Made by a program: the position numbers and the translations under genes
Assembly: GCF_021018895.1 (NCBI RefSeq)
Contig: NC_079368.1
Coordinates: 7,314,001 to 7,378,000 of the forward strand
Source of the DNA: Seriola aureovittata
Taxonomy: Eukaryota > Chordata > Actinopteri > Carangiformes > Carangidae
Length of the DNA: 64,000 nt
Direction: 5' to 3'
In this document: piece by piece, positions 38,119 through 50,959 of the stretch
How positions within the stretch are numbered: the first letter of the stretch is position 1
How the letters are laid out: each line of letters opens with the position of its first letter
Notes under the pieces: generated by a model
The model's database searches: none
What the model was told of the DNA's origin: nothing
The model's input: the letters and a program-made list of their open reading frames with translations, nothing else

Positions 38119-40166
38119 TGCGTAATCAGATTAGAGGTGAGGAATCTCACTATTCATAACTATTGACATTCGAAGTGAAAAGAAAAGAAAAAGTGAACAG
38201 ACAAAAAAAAAAAAAATTCAAAGAAGGTATGGCTTTGGTTAAATAACACTCTACTAAATTGATTCAAAAAGACAACTGTTACATGATCTCTTAAATAGAG
38301 TGAGAAAAGATTTAAGGCTCTAGAATTCCCTGAACAAGACAAAAGGCCCGATAAATCTGCTGCATGTCACGATTAAACCATGTACAGACCCAACCTGGTG
38401 GTCATACAGTAGATGCTACTCAGATGCTGAGGGAAGAGTCATCTTAGTCCTACCATTCACTCTGACAGACCACCAGGCTCTCATTTTAACAGCCTACATT
38501 TCTCAGTGGACTCACAGACTAATAACATGAATAACTGTGGACTATTGACCTGTTCTCAGTATTTTGCTGAATTTGCCAGTGTTATTAGACAAGGTACTGA
38601 TAAAATGGCACAGACGGACTGTTATGTAAGAAAGATGCTGAAATACAAAGTTGTTAATCCACAGTTGCATAGAGTTACTGAAGTATCACAGGCACATTTA
38701 CACATTTTCTTGCATTATGTACTACTTCTTTCAAAACAGTGAACATTCATCAGCTTCTCAATACAGTAATGACACCAAAAATATCAAAGTATCTTTGCTT
38801 TGCCTTCTCACCAGCCCTCTCCCTCTTCCAATGAGTGGTTATTAAACGTTAAGCTTATGGCGTAGCTGCATTGGATATTTACAAAAACACTTCTGAAGAT
38901 GCACTCACAGTCAGTCATGGTAGTATAAGAGATGCACAATATTATCCCAATATCTTTGTGAGGCTCCACTTCGCTGTATGAGACAACTGCAACAAACCCT
39001 TTTCAGATTGTTTTTCTCTTTTCTACAGTGAAAAAATAAGGAATGATTTGGCAGCACAAAAACGTGAGGTTTATTCAAACATGTAATTGAGAGTAAATAC
39101 TGCAGCTTCTGGTGGATGGCTTCATATTGAATTGTTTCATTGACAATCACTGTAAAATATTCACCCATGCATGGTTTGCCTTTGGCTAAAAAAATAAGTG
39201 TGATTGAGATTCTGACGTTAGAGACTGTAAAACTGACTGATTCTCACTTCTTGATTCATTTATAATAGAAACTCAACTTTGTAACACTCTAGTATCAACA
39301 CTTAAAATCTTCAGATAAGGGCGTTTTCTTAGGCTGAATAAGTGACACTACAATCAATTTCACACATACAAAATAATTGTCAACGCTGACTCAGACCATT
39401 TTTTTTTATCCATCTGCACTTTCCAACTTAATATCATGAAAAAATTATCTAAAAGCTCATCAGTAAAGACAGGTCACATTGTAATGCTAAAAACAACAGG
39501 TCACCTGTTCCCTGTTATGGTTTTCAGATTTTTACATTTCTCTTTTTTTAATGGTTTTTAAAATTACACACTCAACCAGTGAGCAACAATGTCAAACACT
39601 CTAGTATTTTATGGATTTCTACAGTGATCAGTAAGATAAAGAAAAAAAAACAACTAAAAAGACTTGAAAAAACAATGTTGTGAGAGTTACAAAAACAAAT
39701 GACAACTCTTTGCCTGTGGAAAATGTCCAACACATCTAAAGGAGACTGGGTGAAAATGATGTCTTCTGCACATCAGTGTTGATCTGTAAAACCTCTCTAA
39801 AGTCACTTTTTCATGTTCTGAAAAATCTCAATGTCCTTTAAATACTGAGCACGTCTGCATCAATCTGAGGCCTATACTCCAATTCAAACCCATAAAAACT
39901 TCAAAAATAAATGGCTGTCAGTCTAAAAAAGGTTTTCCACATATCTGAAGGACACAGCAAAAGTATTTTAGTCTGGCAGAGACAGTGTGGTGCTTCGGCC
40001 TCATGCACATACCTGATCCATACACACTTCCAATGTCATCAATAAAAAACAGACAACTTTCTTTGATACAAACACGATCCATTCTCACCCTACCTGTGCT
40101 AAAGATGCTTTAGATACTGATCCAAGCCCTGACACACACAGTATGTGATGCTGCCAAATGCTCTCC
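38119..40166 (-). other. 3' UTR of pxn (inferred extent)
   Basis: AT-rich sequence after the pxn stop with many short A and T runs and no coding potential. The next gene on this strand toward lower coordinates is rnf181, so most of this stretch is plausibly untranslated pxn message. Confidence 0.4.
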
Positions 40167-43100
40167 CTAACTGAACAGCTTGATGAAGCAGCCGTGGCAG
40201 TAGGGTTTGTCGTTTTGTTCTTTAAAGGTGCCTTTGTTGAGTTGCTTCAGGCAGAAGGCGCAGACAAAGTGCTCCGGGTGGAACTTCTTGGACATGGCTG
40301 TGATGCAGCGACCAGTGATGGGCTTCTGACAGCCGGAGCAGAGGGAGCCACGGCGCTCGTGGTAGTGCACTTCACAGTAGGGCTGGCCATCGTGCTCGAA
40401 GAAACTTCCATTCACAAACGGGGTAAAGCACTCCTGTAGGCACAGACAGAGGAAGATGGTGTCATTCCCATACTTTACTCTTATTACAGTATCTTGTTGA
40501 GTCATATTATCTATACAGTGTTAGGCAAGCTCAGGTGCATTAACCTTCCTGCTTTCAAATGTTTTTATATCAGAAATCTGGCTGGATTTTGGGCGTTTTA
40601 TTCAAATTTATAGCATCTGTGGTCTTCCTGGGTCAAATTTGACCCGGCCACTACAATGGGTCACACTACTAAAATGGTTTCAAAATAGTATCCTGATTAA
40701 ACTGACATGTACCTGTCTGTGATAATCCATCAACATATGTTCCTCTGATTGTAACTATAGTCAAAATAATTCAAGATTTTGTTGGTTTTTTTTAAGCTAA
40801 AAAACACAATATATTTTTATGTAAATTAGGTTTATTTACCATCAAATTCCAAAAGAAGGTGGAAATGTCACAGTATTGAGTTGGAATGAAGTCGACTGAA
40901 AAGGTGTAATGCAATTATTGGGTAATAATTTTATACTTTATACTACTTAAAACAGATCAGGTCAATTTTGACCCATGAGGACAAAAGTTGCATGGTCGAC
41001 AGGAAGACAATACGAATGTTCAATAAAAACACCAGTTTTACAGACCCTGCACACAAAACACTCAGGATGCCAAAGACAGTTCAGTGCTGAGATGTAATTC
41101 TCCAGAATGGCTCTGGCACAGCCTCCACATTTCGGTGCAAACATGTCAAAGTAATCCTTCCTGCAATAAGCTTTTCCATCCTTCTCATGAAAACCTTCAC
41201 AGGAAAAACAGAAACAAACAACAGATGTTATACAATCCATAATGTAAACAAATTATAAATCAAGTATGATGATTATGGAGTGCACAATTTCAAGTATAAA
41301 TACAAGTCATAGTGATGAAGAAATCAAAGCACAGTACCCTCTGGGCCAAAGAAGGATCCACACTGAGCACAGAAGAAGTGTTCAGGATGCCATGTCCTGT
41401 CCAGCGCCGTCACAACTTTCTGTACAGACACGACAACATTCATTGGTGGCTGACTGTGAACTCCAATATACACGATCACACACATGTAAACAGCAGTGAC
41501 TCACATCCAGTATGGGCCCGTTGCAGTAGTAGCACCGTGGGGAGAACAGGTTGTGGTAATCTTTCTCACAGTAAGGCTGTCCGTCACGCTCAAAGAAGTT
41601 CCTGGAACCGATCTCCTCTTGACAGTGTGTGCACACAAAGTGTTCAGGGTGCCATGTGCGGCCCATGGCAGTCACCACCTACACAAGCAGAATAGTGGAC
41701 TTTTAATATGCAAAATCTACTTTTTTATTCGAGATATATTACCTTAATAAAACCACCTGACCTGTCCTACGATTGGCTTACAGCAGGCACCGCACACTCC
41801 TTTAGCTACTGTCTGCACACCCAGTTTGTTGAGGTCAGACTGCAGGCTACCAAGCATGTTGTCCAGCTTGTTGACCTGTGTTGGGGGCCCACCAGGAACA
41901 CCACCCTTACCTTGGGCCATAATCTGAAATGGGTCAATTATGAAAACAGTTATGTATTTCTAAACGACAACGAAACGGGAGAAATGCAAAGTCTGAGGTT
42001 ACTAAGATAAATAATGATCACAGTATGCTTCTTCTCAGTGTGAAAAACAGAAAGGATAAGAGACAGGGGTTCATGCCTGCATCGGAGGGAAGATAGGGTC
42101 ATACTCTGTTTGGCAGCCTACAGACACCAGGACTTTGGGTGCAACTGGTATCACTGGCTCCACTGGTGGAGGTTGTGTCGGGATTGTAAGAGCAGGAGGA
42201 GGGGGTTCTGGTTTAGGGGCGGGAGGTTCCTGAGGTAGGGGTGGTGGTGGTGGTGGATGTGAAGCTTTTATAATCTGCCGAGGTGGAGCGTGAACTGGTT
42301 CATGGATGCGTGGATGTTGTGGAGGGGGAGAGGGAGGGGGAGGGGGAGAGGGAGGTGGTGGAGGAGGAGGTGGTGGTGGTGGTGGTGGTATAGGAATGAG
42401 GGGATGCTGTACAACCAGTGGCCGCTTAGGTTCTTCTACATTAGGAGGGCGACGAGGGGCTGGGGGAGAGAGAGGTGGGAGCACCTTCCTTACGGGGACA
42501 GGCGACTCTGGGGGAATTATGATCTGAGGAAGAGGAGAGAAAAACAGAGAAAAGGAAGCAGACACACGGAGGAGAATGTGCAGAAAACGAAGGGTGAATT
42601 AATTGGGGAGAAAAATATTTGGGAAAACTGCTCAGCACACTAAAGCCAACCTTGTCGACCTCACTGCAGGCCCCATCAGGACGGAAACGCTGGGGTTTGG
42701 AACTGACGACGACACCCTCGGTCAGCCAGTCATCAGACTGCTTACGCCGCCGCTCTGAGCGGCCGATCCCGAGCTTTCCCTGAAGCTCTTCTATGAGGCG
42801 GTCCTGAGAACTGTTCTTGTTTACAATGATGGGTCCCATCTTCCTGCGCAGGAGACCATCTCTGTACATGGGATGTACGTTGGGAGTCTCCTTGGTGCGC
42901 CTAATCACTGATTTTATCTGAGGTGGAATGATGAGCAACTTATCATATGTCCACACCAATCATAAAGCAGCTGAAGCAGTTATAGCAGAGCTCTGTAGCA
43001 GCAGGTGAGTCACACAGATTATGATTTTCATATCACCGATGGGCCGGGAAGCAGTGGTCAGTGGGCTTAGAGTCACACTTCATGCTCTTCTTGCATGCTT

Positions 43101-46100
43101 ATGTCTGATGCTTTCAAAACTCTGACCCAGGAACCCCCCACCCCCAGCCTTCTCAGTCTCTCAGCAACCACTCCAACTTCACAACACAGGTCAGAGGTCA
43201 CATTCGGTTCCTTCCACACAAAACTGGTGCAGCAGGTGAAAAGGACTGTGGTTTACATGTGTAAACATGCTGAGTACTGAAACTGGAAATCAGTGAGTTA
43301 TTTATAAAGTGCAGCATAAAAAAAAAAAACTCCTGATTAGAAAGAGCCACTTCCCTTTTCAAGTTAACGTCTATTCCACAAGCTTCTATCTGACAATGTA
43401 TTTTCTCAAAGAGGGTTTCTTTCATCTTACATTATGCAAAGCTCAAACATAATACTGTTTTTTCTCTATAGTTTTTGCCCAGTCAAAGGAGTATCTAATA
43501 CTGAGCTGGACAGTGAAATCAGAGCACCTCATCTGATTAATCAATAAGCCATGTAGTCTATGCAAGGTGAAACAAATATGTGGCGTTTTATGTGACCAAT
43601 AGTCTATAACTCAAAGATATGCAACTTAAAACAATATAAAACATAGAAAAGCTGCAACATTTAATATATGAGGAACTGAAAAATGTGAATATTTGAAATA
43701 TACGCTTGATTAAATAACTTAAAGGCTTAACTGATTATCAAAATTGTTGATTTCTTTTCAGTCAATCAAAAAATAAGTTAACTGACTAATTGTTCCACCT
43801 ATACTTGAGAGTGCTAACCAAGATTTAAGAGATGATATGAAATGTAAACACAGCAATCATGGTCTTTTCTGTGTTAAAATGACCATTAGTGACCATTAGT
43901 GACTTCCCCCTCTCTGTCTCCTTGTTCCCAGTCACTTCACATCTCTCCTCTGTCCACAAAAATACTTCTAAAATAGTCTTGATGAGTAAAGTACTGAATA
44001 AATATTTCATGTTTTCAGGTTTTCAAGAAAACACATGAAAGAAACCCTCTGAGCGAAGAGTGGTGTAGCAGACACTAGAGCTTGTGTCGAAGCATCAATC
44101 TCACAAGCAAGAACAAAAATCAAAGCTAAATGTGAAGAAAACAAGTGCAGCATGTGTCGAGCAGGAGAGGAGATGCATACATGTCCGGATGCAGACACTC
44201 TGTCTATATTTGGAGTCTGCAGCATGGGCAGGTCCAGGGCAACGTCAGGGGTCCCGGGGCATGTAGATGGGGTCATGGACTCATCCATCCAGCTGGCCTC
44301 TGTCATCGGTGTCATGCTGCCATCTGTGTATGGCCTCTCAGTGTAAGGCGTCATGGTGCCATCCAGTCCGTCATGGAAGGACACAGACAGCTCCTCATCA
44401 GCCCAGTCCAGATCTCCATTTCCATCAGTGCCTCCATCCACTGAGTCGTCTGTGATGGTGTTGGTGGCACTGGTGAAAGTGTCTGGCTGCACACTGTTTC
44501 TGTCCATGGGCAGGATGAGTTCCTCGTGCAGCTCCTGCATTCCTCTTCCCAGACACTGTGCATCCATGTTCAGCTGTGGTTCTTCCACATGTGCTGCTGA
44601 GTGATTCTGGGAAAAACCCATTGCTAGCAGCTTGTCTAGTGCCTCATCCAGGGAAGGCCCAGCCATGGGGGGTTGCTGCTCAGTGAAGGGGCTGGCTCTC
44701 TGGGTTGTGGGTGCCGCCTCTAACAACTGTCTACTGGGGGCCGTGAAGGCCAGTGGAGAGGGGGACACCAGTGAAGAGACTGGAGATGGTGAAGATGCTT
44801 TTAGGGAAGCGTGTGCAGAAGGTGGAGATACAGAGAGAGCGACAGGGAGGGGTGAAGGAGTCTTTGGCGCTGAGAGAGGAGGGGTGAGGTTTTTTGATGG
44901 AGGTGGAGAGGAGAAATTCAAATCAAGGTCATGAAAAGAAGCAAAGCCCTTGCTCCCGGTCTCAGGAGCACAAGAGAATTTACCAACAGTATTTGAGGGC
45001 GAGACCCGTTCTACAGACGGAGTGGAGCACTTGGAGGACTTGTGGTCCAGGACAGTGTTAACTGAAGTAAGTGAGGGGGTGGTGGTGGTATTGGAAGGAC
45101 TTGGGCTATTTCTCATCAGGTTGGAACTAGAAGAAGCGGACTGAGAGAGGACTAGCAGAGACTTGGTTTGGGATGACAGCATGGTGGCAGAGACGTCTAT
45201 GATAGAGTCCAGGTCTAGATCACTGGCTGCAGAAAGTGAGGATATAGGACTGTGGGGAGCGAGGCGGTTCGAATGGGACATCGACACCCCACCGTCTCCT
45301 CCATCCTCGTCTATATGCAGCTCTAGACCAGTAGGCAAAGAGAAGAGAGGAGAGGCACAGGCAGACGGGTGGGACAGACTAGGAAAAGGAGAAGCCACTG
45401 GGGTGACGGAGGAAGAGACTGGAGGATGAGGGGAGCTGGAAGATGCTCCTGCTGGGTCCAGCAGAGAGCCCAAAGAACTGGGCTGGAGAACAGAAAAATG
45501 AGAGAGTAAGCAGAGGAAGAGGAGAGGGAAATTACAGGGAAAATGACAGATCCCCTAGCTTGACTTTGTTGATCAATGAAGCTCTTCCAGTATTTACTCC
45601 TTCTGCTATTTACCTTGAAGTCAGACAGAGAGGCCATCAGCTCATCTAACTCTCTCGTGGCACAGGAAGCTGAAATTCTGGCTTGTTGCTGAGAGGGGGT
45701 GTCCAAATCGCTGTGGCAAGCAGGGGGGCTGGAAAATACAAATTATAAAATGATCTGTATTTACATGCAAATGTTGAAACCTTACTAACAGCAGAAGTCA
45801 AAACATCTATTGTTCCCCACGAGATTCCCTCTGACCCTACGGCAAAAGTATAGCTCAGAGCTCGAACACACCACAGCCACACCACAGAGAACAAGCTTCA
45901 CATTTTCTATTATAATTTGCAATTTAACAGAGACGACAGCTGACAGGCTAACTGACTGGCAGCATGCATTTATGTTCTGTCTGTGTGAGAGGAGATATCT
46001 CGTTTTCCTAATCCCAAAAAACAAACATCACAAAGTCAAACAAAACAAACCAGGCACCATTTTCATGCCACTGTCAATCTGTTTACACGGTCTTGTTAAA

Positions 46101-49100
46101 CCATGTGCTGAGAGAGAAGTTATCATAAGACATCAGCACTGTAGAGTTTGCGGCCAGGCATGCAGACATAGGTAGGAGCAGGTAGCATTTGAACTTCTCT
46201 TTCATTCTTCACACAACTACTTCCACTTTTTGCGTGGAAACATGAGTGCAACAGTACGAACGGTTTTGAGGAAATATGATCCAAACAGTGTTCCCTAATT
46301 TAAATGTTTCCATCAACCTCTTTTCAGTTGGCACACAAAGAAATCTGAGTGGAAATAGCAAAAATTGGAAGCAACTCAAAATATCGCAGGAACATTTTCG
46401 GGCTTGGCTGATGTGGAGGTGTGTTTACAGGTGTGTGTTTATAAAACCAAATGCAACAAAGTGCAACTGAAGCAATCTTAAAGAAATAAATCAACGTAAT
46501 GAACATTTGGTCAAAATCTGTAATACATTTATCTGAGTGTATTATGACAGCAGAACTTTCACCCTCTCATCTGGTTGTTTTTCAGCTTAATGAGTGTCAT
46601 AAGCTAGAGAGAAGTTGTGGGGGGTAGACTGTCTGTACCTGGGTGAAGGCACTGAGCCCTCCAGCTCGTCCAGCAGACTCTCCACAGTTGGTCGGGTTTC
46701 GTCTAACCGTTCTGTTCCGTTCCTCTTGGGTTTCTCCTGAGGCGGAGGGCTCACCATGATGTCAGGGCCGCCGCCATTCTCATAGTGGGTGATGCTGCAG
46801 GAAGGTAAGGGCGGAGCTGCCTCCTCTGCGGACACATTAGCAGTACAACTCATTCTGCTCACCACAAACAAAACTGATAAAGCTGAAGGCTTTGTGTCTA
46901 CCTGTTGTGGGGAATGAAGGGGAGCTTTGTTGCACTGCGTTAAGTTCCAGCAGCAGCCTGTCGAGCTCTGAGAGGTTACTGCCCAGGGCAGAGGTCATGG
47001 CTGCTGTTGATGAGTCCGAGGACTTCTGTTTGTTTGGAAAACTGACGAGGAGACGTAAAGAGAAAACTGTCCATCACAACTCGTGATAAGCTCAACATTA
47101 TACCCACAACATCGCAGGTGTGTGGCAGGCTACCTGTAGACGTGGTCCTCCTCAATGTGAGACAACGGAGAGCTGCTACTGTCCCTAGACCAGCTCTTCT
47201 GCGCTGAACCTAATGACTGCAAAGGATACATCAGTCAGACATACTGAAAAATTTTTACTTGGCTTTTAATTTGACATTACCAGGAGCACAAATCTTATTA
47301 TGTATACATCTTTCATTAATTTACTATATCTAACATGCTGTGTAGCATTCTTGTACTTTCTGTTGCTTGGTAAACAGTCTATAAATCAGTTTGTTGAAGA
47401 GCTTCAACAAAAAATCATCAGTTAATGAGTTTTGTACATGATCACACTACAGTGATCTAACGTGACTTACCTGCTGAGAGGAGTGGTGGGAGTCCGGCTG
47501 ATCTACCAGGGAGCCGTTCAGCGCCTCGGCTGAGGGTGGAGGAGGGACTGGAGGTGGAACTGACACATCCTGGTATGAGTGTCCTCCGGTGGGGATGGAG
47601 TAGGGGGTCTCGTCAGGCAAGAATACCGGTCGCTTTGAGATGTGGGACGTAGTTGATTCCAGGTCCGCCAGCAAAGCGTCTGAAAGGTATGATGTTTGTA
47701 TTTGATTGGGTTGGTTGTAAGTAAATCATACATAATGTCCAAATACAGTGGTGCTGGCCCATAAAATCTTTGTATTTGCTTTTACAGTTGATTAGAAAAT
47801 GTCTTACTTTCCTTTAAATAACAGTCTTTTCAAAATTAGACACAGTAATACAAACATTCCTGAACTGTTTTTGCTGTATGTCTCAACCTGCAAGCATGGT
47901 TGGTCTGGAGACCATTTAATTCTGTACGGGGATTGTTGGGCTCTGAGGCGACCGCTGACTGTGGTGTCATGCTGTGAACAGTCAGTCGGGGAGAGTCGGA
48001 CACAGTTTCTCATTCCAAAAAAAGATTTCTCCTCAGCATGTATCTCCCAACGATAAGGTTAGGCCCAGTCACCATCACAGACTGGAAAAGTACCACTGAT
48101 CACTGAGCCCAACTTACATTCCTAAACCTTTTAGGCCTTCATAAAATATCCCACTGAAATCCCCAACATACTTTTTCCATCAGTCCACACTATAAATACA
48201 AGCCTGCTGAAAATGACATCTACCTGTCAATGAGCTCGATGTGTCATTTTCAGTATGTTATACCTCTGTGAGTCATGTTTAAATGTCTGTGACCGGCCTG
48301 TGTTTTATGAGAACCAGTGTGAACTTAACAAGCCAGACTGATAGGAACAAAGAAGCAGACAGGCAGACAGTGTTTCTGAATCCTGTCCAGGGCTAAGGGG
48401 GCACAGCGTTGCCCTGCTGAGTGTTCGGAGGAACGCAGGAACAAAATAGACTCTTACATCACACAATCCATCCATCCTCAGCCTGTCCAGAATAGACCGC
48501 AATCACTGGCTGCATAATCCTACACTACACAGGCTTGGACCTGTGACAGTCCGTCTCAAGGAAGCACTGCACATTTAAGCTTGTTGAAAAGTGAAAAAAT
48601 GTCCAAATAAATAACACTTCCGCCACCTCTAAAATACAGTCTATGTAGTACAACGTTTTCCTCTAAATTTGGAATTTGTTCATGGATGAAAACTTATTTC
48701 CTCTCCCGCCTTGGAGTTGTTTGAAGAAACAAGTATATAAATGGAATAAAATATCATTATTTATGTCATACTGTTGTTTAAATAATTCTACTTCTCCAAA
48801 TACTCCACCATTAATTCAAACAAAGTTGCATAAAAGTAAATATTTAACTCAAAACTTCATGTAAAGTTGATTAAAGTTACGTACAGACTCATGGCAGACA
48901 CTGCCTCCACACTACTCACAATCAGCTGTGTAAAATCAAGTCAGGCATGGTATAAGGTCTATAGCTGTTCCCATTAAAAGACCAAACAACAAAGCCTTTA
49001 CAATTTAATCTTATAATAAGTAAATAAAAGACAACATCTAATATAACAGACAAAAACTGTCAGGTCACAGTGATCGAGCATCACAAATATTTAGCTTTTA

Positions 49101-49210
49101 AATCATTAAAAAGTCCAGTATCTGTACTCACATTATTTTTTCCACTTGCTGTACCTGTAATATCCTCCAGTTAGGGTTAGGTGTATGTGCATATGTGTGT
49201 GTGTGTGCGT

Positions 49211-49242
<32 letters not shown>

Positions 49243-50901
49243 GAAGCAGTCAGCAGACAAAGATAGTGTGAGCAACATGCTGCCAGTCTACTGAGGGGAG
49301 GGGGGAGTGGTTTGAGGGCCAAACATGGGTTACAGTATCCTTTCAACAACAGTATCCTTTCAGTGGCGCTGTATCTAGTAACAGTGGAAGTCTAATTCAT
49401 TAGTGCCTTCTTGTCCACAAATTCCCATTTACAGAGTATATATAATTTCGGCTGTTATGTCAAACCTAAAGTAGAAAACTTGTGACAAAGGTTAAATCAA
49501 CTAGGATAAGTTTAAAAGGTTAGATGTTAGATGAAGTGGTGAATTCCACTATATTCAGTCACGTCTCTTCATCATCGTCTTCAGTGCAAAGGGAGATCCT
49601 AGCCCAGAAGCTAAATGTTTTAGCCATGAAGTTTGACATAAACCACATGGGAGCACAAGCCTATTTAAAGCGGTAAGCTCAGTAAGTAGCCCATGTCTGT
49701 GCAAATGTGCTGAAATATCATGACCAGCTCAAAATAATCTGCACCTGGTGCTGACATGCTAAACAAGGTCTTACTGAAGTCGACTTTGTTGCTCATAAAA
49801 CAAAGACTCCATATAGAAAAATACCACAACTGGTTTTGGACAAAGGTAACTCATTTAAAACAAAGTGAAGGATTTAGATTAAGATTCACATTTTGCTTGG
49901 AGCTGCTCTTAAAACTTGTCAAATGTTTAGAAAATGGCCCAAAACTGACTAATTATGGTAATGTATTCCTAGAAAGTTCTCTGTGGCCTTGACAGAGGGG
50001 ACGGCCGTACTGCCTGAGACCTTCCAAAACATTTGGAGATGGAGCCAAGTTTTTGAGACTCCCTCTGTAATAGAGTCTTTGCACTCATTATACCCCCTCC
50101 CACCTGCTGATAGTACACATCTGTGAGTCAGGCCGAGGCCCATCAAGTCCAGAAAAGATCTCCACAGGGGACATGCATCACGGCTAGATTCATTGTTTAA
50201 ATCAAACTATGATGGCAAATGCATGAAGCCTGCATTCATTCCTTGGTGGGTAATAAAACTACAGTAGGTTTTAAGGCCCCTAAGGACAGATTTTTTTATG
50301 TGACTACAGCAAGTTTTTCTTTTGTAGAAAAACAGATCAGTCCCAGTGACAATTGTTAAATTGTTTCAATTACTTTTAGCCCTTCGTTCTTGGTGTCCAT
50401 GTCCTACATATAAGGGCTTCAAAGAAGATGAGGATGAGAGGTAAAACATTTAATCAATTAATTAATTAGTCAAACAGAAAATTGCAACTACCTCAACTAA
50501 CCAAACATTCTCCAGTATATTCTGCTTTTCTTATGTGATAGTGAAAACAAGTTATTCAAAAGGTCTCATATTTGGGCTTTAGGAAACTGTGAAATTTTGT
50601 GATTTTTCACTTGTATTTCACATTAAAACAAAAGAGAAAATAATCAACAGATTAATCAACAATAAAAATAATCATCAGTCGCAGCCCTAACATGGACGGC
50701 AAATTAATCACAGTGGGAGATGCACAAGTATGGTTTTTGCTATTTCTATATCAGGATAAAGAAAGACCAAAACCGGGCATTAGCAGAGACCAGTAACACA
50801 GTCAGACCTGTTTAAATTTAGCACCAGAAAAGTATAATTACTAAATCCAAAATTTCCAGCTCACATCCTTTTGTAGCCTTTTACAGAGCAGCCTCCATTA
50901 A

Positions 50902-50959
<58 letters not shown>

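Noticed and set aside
42290..42643. Gly/Arg/Trp-rich frames on the + strand at the proline-run exon
   Set aside because: They are the reverse of CCN-rich proline codons; simple-sequence artefact.
44632..44934. Open frames on the + strand opposite the large paxillin exon
   Set aside because: Antisense shadows of the Ser/Pro-rich exon, low complexity Gly/Glu-rich, no supporting signals.
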